From assembly GCA_030248135.1 (NCBI GenBank), contig JASANC010001923.1, positions 62,001 through 126,000 of the forward strand: 64,000 nt of DNA, in the 5' to 3' direction. The stretch is from Theristus sp. LFF4_11. Lineage: Eukaryota; Nematoda; Chromadorea; Monhysterida; Xyalidae. Positions 1 through 12,900 of this stretch are shown here, piece by piece (the first letter of the stretch is position 1; every line of letters starts with the position of its first letter). The translations under genes and the position numbers were made by a program. The notes beneath the pieces were generated by a model that was given only the letters and a program-made list of their open reading frames with translations, was not told the origin of the DNA and searched no databases.

Positions 1-944
1 TCCGCACGTCGCTTAATTCAGTTATCGCGTTGGCTTGTGCGCAATGTTGACTGACTGGCGGGCAATGGCAACATTTGGTGTCAAAACACGATTCTGGAAT
101 GAAGAATGAATGTTCAAGCAATGCAATTGTGATCTGAATGGCATTTTTTATTTAGTCGCGCGCCGGTTCCGGAAACCATAAGGTACCAAACTCCGGCGGA
201 AACGTTCCATAGGTTGCATGCATTGCGCCATCGGCAAAAGGTATTTTTGCGTTTTGGACTGTTTAATAATGGTCAATGTTTCGCTTGACATTGGTGTTTC
301 GCAACGTCAGTTAATTTCGTTAGTGATAATTTGTGTTTGCTGCGTCAAGAGTGCGCTGCCCTAAAACCACGTTGCACAATTTTATTACGGTTGACTGGAT
401 CGGAACCAGAATATGGAAAACGTAATGACAATATGGTTTACAAAATTCCTTTGTCACATCAAAATACTTGCGGTTTCCGCGCAACACACGATATTTCACT
501 CTGTAATAAGCTTGTTTTCGTAAATGCGGATTAACTTGAATTAACGACCTTTAATTTTGGGATGTCCACGACTAGCAATTTGTGTTTAGAGTTTAGCCGT
601 CGAATGACAATATATACCGAAACTTTTCATTTTCAATAGATCGAATAGCGTAACGCACAGTTTTTTTTTGGTGATGCCGATGCGCCTACGCACGAAACAA
701 CTCGTCAGTTCAGGTTGAATGACTATTACGATTTCATCATGTTTATTGTTTTTTAAACGCAGCTTTAATTAAAATAACAGCAAAATTTGTATAGTTAAAG
801 AGTGATATGCTACGTGCTCGGTCATTGGAACTGTAATTCATTGTTCCTGAGCCAATGAATTGCAGCCAATCAACCTGATTATTATTACAAGCAACAGCAA
901 CTATATACTCAGTCCAAATAACCACAGCAGGAGAGAGAATTATC
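1..944. other. Region without a supported gene
   Basis: I see no convincing coding exon here. Around 168-196 there is a short motif, TTCCGGAAACCATAAGGTAC, that recurs in altered form near 33225-33305 and 33390-33415, so it is part of a dispersed repeat. The rest is ordinary AT-leaning sequence that presumably includes the promoter of the channel gene starting at 945. Confidence 0.5.
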
Positions 945-3186
945 ATGGCAAAGAAGAGTGTGTCAAAAAGATGGGCCAGCACAACGACGTGGCACGGTTG
1001 GTCTCATCTGCTCGAAACATCCAATTCTTGGGAACATCGCTTCTGGGCTGTAGTCTTAGTGATTTGTACAATTTTTCTAACCATTTCAATCATTTCAACG
1101 GTGACGTCGTATTTCGAATTGCCACCGTTTTCAACGTCGACCCAACGAGTGCACCACCACGCGATTCCATTCCCCGAAATCACACTTTGCAGTTTTAACA
1201 GGTCTGTGTCATTGCAAAAGGCTTGCAGTTTGGTGTTTTCTCTAATCCAGTTTTCTTGGTGGCATAGTTAATGTATTTCATTGGTAGGATCCTCAAGTCA
1301 GCTGCCGCACAATTCGGCCTGACCGATGAAGCCTTATTTCCACCGTTGTTGAGCGCCCTAGACGCAACGTACATTGCTCCAAAATATCGCTTCAACCAGG
1401 TGCCGCCATTTTTTTGAATGTTACATCAGTCACATGCGAGCTACAGTGAAAAGATATGCACAGAGCACAATAGAGCGCGTGCTTGCGTGGCATCGTGGCA
1501 GCGGCCGGAACATGTCGGTTGCAGAGCTGTTTCGTGTGCTGGGCATACGATGCATGCAGACGCTGGTGACGGCACGCAACGGCGATGACAGCTACTTCAA
1601 CGACAACACCGGCCGCCACGTTTGCTCGACCATGAAAAACGCGCGTGTTGCAATCCGTGAGATCGTCGATTCGACCTACGGAAAATGCTTTCGAATGACG
1701 TTCGCCGTCAACGTTACGGCTGGAGGTTTACTTTTCAAAAATAACGTTTTTTTCGTTGTTTTTTTCTCGAAAGACGATCCCATTGGAACTTTTGCCTTTT
1801 GTACGTTTCTGTTTGTTCCGTCAGTGTTTGATGTGCGTTTTCTTTCACAGGCATGAGCGGCGGGTTATCGTTTCTTTTTGTGGAGAACCCCGGCGAACAG
1901 CTGAAGGTGGTTGAGAATAATTTCTGGGACAGCGGTTATGCGATGTTTTTCGGTGACTCGTCCGAGTTTGTGCCGCTTATGCCTGGCTTTCGCACGTTGA
2001 TCGCACTGCGAACCACCGAGAAAACATTCAGAGAACCCGCGCTAAATTTACCAATCAAAAAGGGCTGTGTTTTTGAACGTGAGCCTGTCACGTACGCAGG
2101 TTGATGATTTTTGGACAACATTTGGTTTGTTTTTGACACTGGTGAATCAGACAGATCAACCACCAGAAAAAGTGTCCACCATGGTCTTCTTCAGTTGACA
2201 AGAATAAGCCGACGACGCAAGAAGAGTGCCGTCGGGAATGTCGTACGTTTTTTTTCCACGATCAATTTTGCGGATGCACGCGACTTCGTGACGGGCACAA
2301 CATGTCAGCATGTACCTTGGAGAAAGAACTACAATGTGCTGCGAAGTTCTACAACGAAACAATAGCTATCGTTGATGTGGCGACGTTAGAAGAATGCGTA
2401 TAAATTTTGCTTTTCAGTACTGATGTTTATTATACAGAGTGTTTAAAAAACTACAATTGGCAAAATGACTCGCTCTCGAGTTTGAGTTTGGAGCTAAAAT
2501 TTTAAACATTTTGAACTAAAATAATGTGAACTTGCAGACGTGAAAGGAATTTTTGTTCAGAAAAATTACCGTAGTTCTCAATTGTTGTTTGAAAATTTGA
2601 GCTAAAACGGTCAGACAATTGGATCCCTTCCTTATCAAAATTATTATGTTGCAGAAACTTGAAACAGAAGGTAGCCAATTGTGAACAGCGATATTGCCGT
2701 CCGCTTTGCAATGGACGAACGTATTTCGTTCGAACTGCGATCAGCAAATTCCCAGCGGATTCACTGCGACAGTCTTTGGACACTTTTTATAATCAATCAA
2801 TTGCCAAGCTGAACCTAAGCACCGTCGGCATAAACCTTGTCGGTGCAGATATTTATTTCGACACGTTGGATGTTAATGTAAGTTGATGATAAAAAACATA
2901 ATCATTGTGCCCGTTGCTGTGGACTGTGGAGTCGCTTTTGAAACCTTCAGTATCTTTTTCAAAAATACACATTGTAAACACTGAACGCCGCAAACATTGT
3001 TTTAAAAAGGTTACGTTTTAGGTGCTAGAAACCTATCAACGTGCCAGTATCATCGATGTAATGAGCGACCTTGGCGGACAGCTAGGCCTCTGGGCAGGAA
3101 TCAGCTGGATGACCGTATTTCATCTGATAGTATCATGCTGTTGTCGCCCATTATTTTGTCGCAGTGAAGACTTGGATGAAAAATGA
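945..3186 (+). CDS. DEG/ENaC (amiloride-sensitive) sodium channel subunit, 7 exons
   Basis: A member of the degenerin/epithelial sodium channel family, which forms trimeric plasma-membrane Na+ channels. My model joins 945-1201, 1288-1399, 1464-1725, 1851-2099, 2195-2397, 2668-2877 and 3022-3186, with matching phases at every junction, giving about 485 aa. A short cytoplasmic N-terminus precedes TM1 (about residues 33-57). The extracellular domain starts with FPEITLCSFNR, the family's post-TM1 motif, and contains GGMSGGLSFLF, the cysteine pair CRRECR, FCGCTR and a CEQRYCRPLC segment. The last exon has the pre-TM2 and pore signature LGGQLGLWAGISWMT, including the G-x-S selectivity filter (GIS), followed by TM2 and a short tail ending SEDLDEK. 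The domain order is complete but the protein is at the short end for the family. The start is the first Met before TM1. Which DEG/ENaC subfamily it belongs to cannot be told from the sequence alone. The exon 3 acceptor (1463) is the least certain boundary. Confidence 0.88.
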
Positions 3187-4252
3187 AATAAGCAACATGT
3201 ACAGGGTGAATAAAAACGGTTCTTTTTTATTCAAACGCAGACGGATTTTGCTGAAAATTTGAGCTTCTCACAAATAGGAAATTTTGTTTTTGCTCACAAA
3301 AATTAACCCTACTTAAGGCCAATTCATGCACGACGTATACATTCATTCATGCCATCCGGCACGTCACGTCTGATACGTCATGTATGAATGCTCTTGTATA
3401 AACGTGCACGTGTTTTAAAGACAACGTGAAGTGCTGGATTGCTGTTTTTTTTGTTTCATGAATGTGACGTGACGTGACGTGACATGGTGTGTCAGATAGT
3501 TTTATTGTGTATGAATTGGCCTGCAGGATTGTTGGCTAATTTTTGCAGCAGTTGCCATAATTCGCATTTGCACCAAAATTCTCTTTTACTTTTTGTTTTT
3601 CTTGCACAGATCAGCAATTTGCACACACATTCCTTGACGTATCCCCACAAAAAAATCACCGGTGTCTAATAAGGCAACCTTGGTATCCACGGCGCATAGC
3701 CTTATCAACTGATAGGTTTGCTTTGAAACTGATCGCAGAGAAGCACCAGGAAATGGGGCAGCATTGTCAGGATGCGAACACAAACAATTAACGAAACTGC
3801 TGAGAGTTTGTTTCGAAAAAAAAACAAAATCGAATTTTCTCGAATATAAGTCAAAATAACGTAATCCCACAATTTTTTGCGCGGAAACAAACTTCCCATC
3901 CTTGAGAACTTCTGTTGAGAGTTTCAGCGAAATCCTTCACTGTTTGCTTCCAAAATTCAGTACCGTCTTTTTTACTCACCCTGTAGCTGAAAGAAGAAAC
4001 TGGAAATAGAACTAAGAACTGTACTTTAGTTTAGAATGTTATTCATTTTTATAATCCAAGTTTTGGAAAAAGATGGTTGATAGGTGTGACGTTCTACATT
4101 TTTCCGCCTCGTTTGCATATACACACGCATTTTATCGGAAATATTGATATGAAATCAGAAGGTACAATACTGCTAGCGACATAAGCCATCGAGTTAAAAA
4201 ATTATCCTGTGAGTAATTGTGTTGGTTTTTTTTCCAAAAAGGCTGGACTATT
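3187..4252. other. Intergenic region with a foldback repeat
   Basis: No gene is supported. At 3318-3525 a pair of inverted ends (GGCCAATTCATGCA near 3318, TGTATGAATTGGCC near 3508) encloses alternating GACGT/ACGTC motifs including GACGTGACGTGACGTGACA. This looks like a MITE of about 200 bp. The remainder is AT-rich. Confidence 0.45.
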
Positions 4253-7200
4253 TCAGCGGCGTCCGTAACTTCCATAACCGCCGTATCCCCCACTGTTATT
4301 GTATCCTCCACCTAAATAGCGTCTCAACATCCATTGATGTCATGTAATTAGGTGATTGATGAAGACTTGCCGTATCCGCTTGAGCCATAGTCATAGCCAC
4401 CCGAACCGTATCCGCCATAGCTGCTATAACCGCCGTATCCACCATTGTAATCATATCCTCCGCCTAAACAAAAAACATTTTATCATTTGTTGACGCCATG
4501 TAGTTGGATGATTCGTTAAGACTTGCCATATCCGCCAGAGCCATAATCGTAGCCACCCGAACCGTATCCGCCATAACTGCCATAACCACCGTATCCGCCA
4601 TTGTAATTGTAACCTCCACCTAAATAGCATTTTATCATTTGTTGACACCATGTATAAAGTTATAGACGTTTTAAGGTTAGGGCTTGCCGTATCCGCCATA
4701 GCCATAGTCGTAGCCACCTGAACCGTATCCGCCGTAACTGCCATAACCGCCGTATCCACCATTGTAATCATATCCTCCACCTAAATAGCATTTTAACATT
4801 TATTTACGCTACGAAGTTCGTTGATTTGTTAAGACTTGCCGTATCCGCCAGATCCATAATCGTGGCCACCCGAACCGTATCCGCCATAACTGCCATAACC
4901 ACCGTATGCGCCACTGTAATCGTATCCTCCACCTAAAATACAGAATTTTACCATATAATGAGGTCAGACAATTTGGTGATTTTTTAAGACTTGCCGTATC
5001 CGCTCGAACCATAGTCGTAGCCACCTGAACCGTATCCGCCATAGCTGCCATAACCACCGTATCCACCATTGTAATCATATCCTCCACCTAAATATTATTT
5101 TATCAGCTATTGACGCCATATATCTATAGTTAAATAATTTTTAAGACTTGCCGTATCCGCTCGAACCATAGTCGTAGCCACCCGAACCGTATCCGCCATA
5201 GCTCCCATAATCGCCGTATCCACCATTGTAATCATATCCTCCGCCTAAATAGAAAAGCATTTCATCATCTATTGACGCCATGTACATGTAGTTACATTAT
5301 TCATTACGACTTGCCGTATCCGCCAGAGCCGTGATCCCAGTCACCCGAACCGTATCCGCCATAGCTGCCATAACCGCCATATCCACCGTTATTATAATCG
5401 TATCCTCCACCTAAAATATCTAGTAGATACAGAATTTTATCATATAATGACGTCAGGCAGTTTAGTGATTTTTAAACCGCTCGAGCCATAGTCGTAGCCA
5501 CCCGAACCGTATCCGCCATAGCTGCCATAACCGCCGTATCCACCATTGTAATCATATCCTCCACCTAAACAACATTTTATCATTTATTGACGCCATGTAT
5601 ATAGTTATCGACGTTTGATTAAGGTTAGGGCTTGCCGTATCCGCCATAGCCATTGTCGTAGCCACCCGAACCGTATCCGCCGTAACTGCCATAACCGTCG
5701 TATCCACCGTTATTATAGCCGTATCCCCCACCTAAAATACAGAATTTTATCATATAATGACGTAAGGCAGTTCAGTGAGTTCTAAACCGCTCGAGCCATA
5801 GTCATAGCCACCCGAACCGTATCCGCCAAAGCTTCCATAACCGCCGTATCCACCATTATAATTGTATCCTCCACGTAAAATACATGATTTTATCATATAA
5901 TGACGTCAGGCAGTTTGCTGATTTTTAAGACTTGCCGTATCCGCTTGAGCCATAGTCGTAGCCACCCGAACCGTATCCACCATAGCTGCCATAACCGCCG
6001 TATCCACCATTGTAATCATATCCTCCACCTAAACAACATTTTATCATTTATTGACGCCATGTATATAGTTATCGACGTTTGGTTAAGGTTAGGGCTTGCC
6101 GTATCCGCCATAGCCATTGTCGTAGCCACCCGAACCGTATCCGCCATAACTGCCATAACCGCCGTAACCACCATTGTAATCATATCCTCCACCTAAAAAA
6201 ACATTTTATCATTTATTGACGCCATGTAGTTAGATGACTCGTTAAGACTTGCCATATCCGCCAGAGCCGTAATTGTAGCCACCCGAACCGTATCCGCCAT
6301 AACTGCCATAACCACCGTATCCGCCATTGTAATCGTATCCTCCACCTAAATAGCATTTTATCATATGTTGACACCATGTATATACAATACAGTTATAGAT
6401 GTTTGGTCAAGGCTAAGGCTTGCCGTATCCGCCAGAGCCATAGTCGTAACCACCCGAACCGTATCCGCCGTAACTGCCATAACCGTCGTATCCACCGTTA
6501 TTATAGCCGTATCCTCCACCTAAAATATCTAGATACAGAATTTTATCATATAATGACGTCAGGCCAGGCAGTTTAGTGATTTTTAAACCGCTCGAGCCAT
6601 AGTCGTAGCCACCCGAACCGTATCCGCCATAGCTGCCATAACCGCCGTATCCACCATTGTAATCATATCCTCCACCTAAACAACATTTTATCATTTATTG
6701 ACACCATGTATATAGTTATCGACGTCTGGTTAAGGTTAGGGCTTGCCGTATCCGCCATAGCCATTGTCGTAGCCACCCGAACCGTATCCGCCATAACTGC
6801 CATAACCGCCGTAACCACCATTGTAATCATATCCTCCACCTAAATAACATTTTATCATCTATTCACGCCAAGAAGCTCGATGATTCATTAAGACTTGCCG
6901 TATCCGCCAGAGCCATAACCGTAGCCACCCGATCCGTATCCGCCATAACTGCCATAACCACCGTATCCGCCATTGTAATCGTATCCTCCACCTAAATAGC
7001 ATTTTGTCATTTGTTGACACCATGTATATAGTTATAGACATTTGATTTAGGTTAAAGCTTGCCGTATCCGCTAGAGCCATAGTCGTAGCCACCCGAACCG
7101 TATCCGCCGTAACTGCCATAGCCGTCGTATCCACCGTTATTATAGCCGTATCCCCCACCTAAAATACAGAATTTTATCATATAATGACGTCAGGCAGTTT

Positions 7201-8194
7201 AGTGATTTTTAAGCCGCTCGAGCCATAGTCGTAGCCACCCGAACCGTATCCGCCATAACTGCCATAACCACCGTATCCGCCATAACTGCCATAACCACCG
7301 TATCCGCCATTGTAATCGTAACCTCCACCTAAAATACAGTATTTTATCATATAATGACGTCAGGCAGTTTAGTGATTTTTAAGCCGCTCGAACCATAGTC
7401 GAAGCCACCCGAACCGTATCCGCCATAGCTGCCATAACCGCCGTATCCACCATTGTAATCATATCCTCCACCTAAATAAAAAGCATTTTATCATTTATTG
7501 ACGCCATGTAGTTGGATAATTGGTTAAAACTGGCCGTATCCACCAGAGCCATAATCGTAGCCACCCGAACCGTATCCGCCGTAACTGCCATAACCACCGT
7601 ATCCACCACTATAATCGTATCCTCCACCTAAAATACAGAATTTTATTATATAATGACGTCAGGCAGTTTGGTGATTTTAAGCCGCTCGAGCCATAGTCGT
7701 AGCCACACGAACCGTATCCGCCATAACTGCCATAACCACCGTATCCGCCATTGTAATCGTATCCTCCACCTAAAATGCAGAATTTTATCATATGATGACG
7801 TCAGGCAGTTTAGTGATTTTTAAGCCGCTCGAGCCATAGTCGTAGCCACCCGAACCGTATCCACCATAACTGCCGTAATCGCCGTATCCACCGTTATTAT
7901 AATCGTATCCCCCACCTAAATAGCATTTTATAATCTGTTGATGCCGTGTATGTGCATAGTTTTTTTGGTAGAGCTTTGTATTGAACAAATCACCATATCC
8001 GTTGTATCCGTGTCCTGAGTATCCACCGTAACCGTAGCGGGAAACCACGTATCTTGAATCTGTGATGACATGATTATTATCACAAGTACATTTCGTTGGT
8101 TCTTTACACGCATACTTTCAGAGTTACCTGTTAGTTTCATTGAACAAACTAAGATGGCAACAGCCATCAGCATCGTAAAGCGTGTCGTCGACAT
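4253..8194 (-). CDS. Secreted Gly/Tyr-rich repeat protein made of 23 cassette exons, mostly with GC-AG introns
   Basis: Unrecognised structural-type secreted protein. Exon 1 (8128-8194) encodes a signal peptide beginning MSTTRFTMLMAVAILVCS. Exon 2 (7994-8059) encodes a short unique start, then come 23 repeat exons and a last exon (4253-4311) ending YGSYGRR-stop. Repeat exons, 3rd to 25th: 7826-7915, 7683-7769, 7535-7627, 7385-7471, 7215-7328, 7063-7158, 6899-6991, 6747-6839, 6589-6675, 6424-6519, 6253-6345, 6100-6192, 5936-6028, 5788-5874, 5636-5731, 5478-5564, 5315-5410, 5152-5244, 4995-5087, 4840-4932, 4688-4780, 4527-4619, 4371-4463. Each is 87-114 nt, a multiple of 3, and phase 1 at both ends, so any can be skipped or duplicated in frame. 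Each encodes a cassette such as GGGYDYNGGYGGYGSYGGY. Introns are 55-78 bp and nearly all end TTTAG. Twenty of the 23 donors read GC (GCAAGT, GCAAGCC, GCTTAA or GCCAGT); only those of exons at 6589, 5788 and 5478 read GT (GTTTA). The full product is about 776 aa. By composition it resembles cuticle, adhesive or matrix proteins, but its role is inferred only. Confidence 0.8.
4312..8127 (-). repeat. Tandem array of exon-intron units in the Gly/Tyr-rich gene
   Basis: The locus is a tandem duplication array with a unit of about 150-165 bp (one cassette exon plus one intron). Introns fall into recurring types. One carries TATCATATAATGACGTCAGG, another carries TTATTGACGCCATGTATATA and ends in TTAAGGTTAGGG. 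The same ordering of intron types recurs, which suggests that blocks of several units were duplicated together. One cassette (7215-7328) holds an extra internal 27-nt copy of the Gly/Tyr motif. Confidence 0.85.
5788..5874 (-). CDS. Cassette exon of the Gly/Tyr-rich gene with a mutated splice acceptor
   Basis: This is the only cassette whose preceding intron ends TTTTAC rather than TTTTAG on the coding strand (plus strand reads CCACGTAAAA where the others read CCACCTAAA). It is otherwise intact and in frame. With the AG lost it is probably skipped, which keeps the frame because the exon is 87 nt and phase 1-1. The product would then be about 747 aa. Confidence 0.7.
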
Positions 8195-9940
8195 CGTTTT
8201 CTGATATCTATAGTTTTCTTTTATGTTTGAAAAAGATTACTCAGAGTTCAGCGGTTTCGGTAATCATGAGCTCTGGCTGGACTGTGATTTTTGGACCTGT
8301 GTTTGATGCGAATGTAAATGCGTGTTATTTCAGACTGGTTGTGCGTTGGTGGGCTTTTTGTTTGTTGAAATGACAGGTGAATAAAAAATAGTGTGAAGCG
8401 TTCGTGCAGTAGTCCTATATAAACAAAACATTGTACAATACAGATTTTTTTGTATTCCGCAACTGGACTCTTCAATCACATGTGACTTTTAATTAAAAAG
8501 CATTGCTGGACGGTGCTTAAAAATATGTGAATAATAAGAAATTTATAAGTTATTTGCATTTGATTGTTTAAATTTGAATTTGCAGTTGCAATACACATAA
8601 AATGCAATGCAGTTATAATGCAAATCTTCCCGTATACTCCAAAAAGCACATGGTCAGTTTTAGTGTAAGCGAGCACTGAGCGTAAATTGCATTTATTAGT
8701 TTTGCTTTAACTGGACATTTTTTATTTTGTTAATGTTTGTAGAAGAGCAGCTGAAAATTTTTAACGGGTATGAAGTTGAAACACATGAATTTTTTAATGG
8801 AATAAATGCTGCAAAAATTATCCACACCCTCCATGATTTTGAAAACTGTATTCATCCGTCAGTTTTTTTATGTTTAAAAATCTCAATCACGCATTTTAAA
8901 TGAAAAGACACGTGTCTCGACGTCACACCTTCCAGTTTGATGATCTTGAATTAGATTCAGGGTGTTTCAACGTCAAAAAAACTTGTGAACACGTTCTGCA
9001 ACTGCAGTGTTCTTTTACGCTGAAATGTTCACCAATGATATTTATTGTTTGCGTTGCCATGCACTGTGTCAAAATTCCAACCAAAAGAAGCTACCGTAAT
9101 CCGTCAACAATGGGACATGTCTGAGACATCGAAAAGGTTTAAAAACTTGGAATTCACAGCATATTACGCACGTACAAACAGTTGACAATAATAGGTTAAC
9201 CGACTTTGACATGCATTGTGAAAGATCTGAACCGGCGGCGCGTTGGGTTACACAGCGGCAGCAGTTGCACAACATTCAAAAGTCATACTGCCTGCTGGAT
9301 AATACGCGCTGCTCTTTACTTATATAGCCTCATCGAGAGCAACATTCACACCGCAGCATTGCATCGCAAATTATGCCGCAGAATCACGTTAGTTAAATGG
9401 AGACCTGAGTTTATGGAGCATGTCGAAAGTACAACGGACAATATGTAAGGTCACATCAGTTGAACTTGAAATTTATGTACGTGGCGCTTGCTTGTAACTT
9501 GATCGTGCGCGACATATTCCAGCGTCAGACAGATGCGCGTTATGTTTGTGCGCTCGTTCCGGGGTCACAGATCACATATAGCACAGACACGTGTGGTTTA
9601 CCTGCTGCTTCCGTTCTGCATAAAATCTCAGTGGTTGCAGAGGTGGCGTGGGGTAATTTGAACTGCAAAACGGCGGTTGACAGTTGCGTTTGACGCGTGC
9701 ACCCGTAGCAACGACCAACTTGTTGCGCAACACAACTAAACGCAGTCTCGCTTACTTGTGTTTCAAAAATACATTCACAAAACCGTGAGAGCGACCACTT
9801 TGCAGTGTGTGGAAAAATCTAGAAAGACACTGTATCGTCGCTTTTTCAATGTACATATTTGAATTGATAGTTATTCGGTTTCTTTAGGTTCATCAATTGG
9901 ATTGGATACGTTTTTCGTCGATCAGTGATTTTTAACAAGA
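8195..9940. other. Intergenic region, nothing recognised
   Basis: About 1.7 kb between divergently transcribed genes (Gly/Tyr-rich gene on minus, troponin T on plus). It must hold the promoters of both. I see short unsupported open frames only, no repeats of note and no RNA gene that I can recognise. Confidence 0.4.
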
Positions 9941-12900
9941 ATGGATGAGTAAGTTTTTTTATGTTTGTGAGTTACCAACAGTACGTTGAGTTTCTTTATG
10001 TGATGAATTTATGAACCATGAAACAAAACTTTCATCAGTCTGTTATTTTAGGAACGAGGAAGGGTAAGTGGACAGAATGGTCCAAAAGATGTTCTGTGTT
10101 TTATGCGTCAATTCGCGCAAATAAATTCAAGCAGAAGTTAGAACGACTCTTAGTTGTGATATAAACGGCTGTAGTAAGCGGTTCTTGTACATGCACATTT
10201 TAGGCAGTTTTTTTGTAAATGTTTGCAATCCTGTGACTGTGATAGTGAAAAAAACCTTATGTACTGTTTAACTACTCACTCATTATTTAGTATTTGCATG
10301 GTAATACTCTCAATTTTCTGTGGAGCGGAAGGCCCATCGTTATGTGTACTTCATTCTGAAAATTGTCCATTAACAATAATTTTCAATGTTGTCTTCCGAT
10401 TTTATAGGCAAGAGGAGGCGCGCTTGGGACGCAAGTGAGTTGTCAAAAATGAGCTAAACTTTGTACTTTATTGGAGCCATCCAGCTCATGTTTTGCAATT
10501 TTTTAACATCATTTTTTGATATTTATTTTACTTATTGTCTGTAATAAATAGGTAAATGTTTTAAGTCTGACTTTAGTTTTGTCCAAACTAATTTTGTGCT
10601 GATATGAAAGGATTTTTCCGGCACTTGTTCTGGAGCCTCCCTCTCTCTTCTCCAATGCCCCTTTTCTATTTCAGGCTGACCGACACTGAGAAGGCACTGC
10701 TGGTAAGTAAATATTTTGTGCATTGTGAAATTAATTAAAAATAGTCACATTCTCATTGAAATTAGTTCCAGCAAGGTCACTGTTCACAAACTCCTTTCTC
10801 CCACAAACAAAATGGGATAACCACACATACAAACAGGCTGCGAAGCGCAAACAACGCGAGCAAGATGAAATTTTCTTCGCGGAATGGGCAACACAGCACG
10901 CCGAGGAGATGGAGCAGCTGGCCAATGAGCTCGAGGAGCTGAAACAAAAACGGGTGGGTCGGTGTTGCATTTTTTAATCAACATCGTCGCAGAAGAACTG
11001 CGTCATTTTGTGCGGGAAACATCATAACAAATTGAAAAAAAAAACTAAAAACAAAAACAACTGGAAGAAACAATGCAACAAACAGACCGGAACGTCGTTT
11101 CAGGAAGAAGGCCGACGCCAAAGAGAGGAAGATCTTGAGCAGATGAACGAAATGGCCCGGCGCGCCGTGGAACGCCGACGTGCCGAAGAGGTTGAGCGTG
11201 AAATGGATTTTGTTTTTTCAGAAAAAAGTAAACGAAAGCGCTCGGAAAAGTAAATGAATGTGCATTTCAAAATCTGAAAACACAATCGCTTGCAAAATCA
11301 CATTTTAGTGGTGTAAAACTTTCAGGAAGAATCAAAGCAAAGGCGTGACGCTGAGAAAATAAGAAAAGCAGAGTTGCGCAAGAAAAAGGTGGAGATGATG
11401 GCTGGCTCGTCAAAGGTGGCACTCGGCGAAGAGGGAAAACCAAATTACGTGCTACCGAACAAGGTTTTGAAATTCCACTTTTTCTTCAACCAAACCAGAC
11501 AACAACAAATCCAAATTCGAAGCCACGCGAGTTTTTTGTTTTGGCGCTCACTGCTCCTGACACAGCATGGTTTTGACACGAAACGTGACGACGGTAACAA
11601 CACACATGTACGATGTTGACTGGTTGTATTGTTTTGAGCACCATTTTCAGAGTGAAGGCGGGGACGCATCGGCGTCCGTGCGTGCCCCACCGCGCGCACC
11701 AGACAGCATGAAAGCAGATGATGTCGCCAAGGCGAAGGCGGAGTTCATGGCGCAGGTGGGCGGACGTACCTATCCAAAAAGTGTTCAAGATATCAAGAAT
11801 TATTTCTTCAGGCGTATTTGATTGGCAGACATTCGGGTCGCAAAAAATCTAACAAAACCCTGACCGATGTTTGATTTGCATTGCAGTTCCAACAGCCGTT
11901 GGAAGTGGATGAAATGGACAGCTCTCAGCTACGTGGGCGCATCAAGCAGCTGCACGAGCACATCGCACAGTTGGAGGGCACCAAGTACACGCTCGAAGAG
12001 AAATGCAAAAAGCAGGACTACGATGTCGGTGATTGTTCTGAAATTGTTGTTAGCTTGGCCACTTGCTGTTAGTGTAGATGCAGTGCAGTAACGAAGGCAA
12101 TTTTCACAGGCAAATTGCCAAAAAACATCGTTTTTTTCAAAGAAATCCCTTGCATTTTGACAGCTGCGAGAGTTGAAGGAGCGCTACAAGCAGAAGCAGA
12201 AGGCGGTCGCGCAAAAGTTGGGCATGGATCCCGAGGAGTTTGTGAATGCGAAGCATCCGGTCAGTTTGTCAAGTCACAAAAACAGTGCATGTGGGTGGGG
12301 TGGGGGCATTTTGTGAAAAACATTTGAAAAAGTGAATTGCTTTCAGTTTTGTGTTTCAATAACCAAAAATGTTTCAGTTCAAAATCAAGGTGGTCGCCGC
12401 GTGCGATCGACAGATCGACCGACGACCATTTGGGGAACGGCGTTGGCTGTTTGCTACTGGCGTAAGTCAACGCTCAAATGTATGTTTGCACGCAATGGAA
12501 TCCACTAATGGAGAAACAGTGTTACTGCTATAACAGTCGCTGCTAAGTAATGTTGCTAAATAACAATGTTGCCGTCAGGACCGCCCTCGCAAGTCTAAGA
12601 ACGTCTACCACGGCTCCGGGCGCCCGCCGATCGACTGGGGCAGAACGTACAACGCAGAGGAGATAAAGCTGTTGCGCAAGGAGTTCGAAGAGAGCAACCC
12701 GCTCGAGAAATACAAGGAACTGGTCGGCGTGGGGACACTCTGGCTTGGCGAATGTTTTGGGAAATGTTCACAGGGTTATTTGGTGTGCAACTGGTTCGGA
12801 ATGTACTGTATGTTCGGAATGTACTGTATGTGGCGCTGGGATTATTTTGGGCCAGCGTTCCGGCTTATTTAATGTGCAACTGATCAGCATTGACTGGTTT

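Noticed and set aside
4451..6694. Frames on either strand reading through several cassettes and introns (Met/Thr/Ala-rich or Arg/His-rich)
   Set aside because: They ignore the TTTAG acceptors and arise from reading the Gly/Tyr array in wrong frames; only the spliced minus-strand frame gives a signal peptide, constant phase and a single stop.
11191..11253. Extension of troponin T exon 6 to a later donor
   Set aside because: It would end in phase 2 and clash with the phase-0 start of the next exon; the added DFVFSEKS sequence does not fit the helix.
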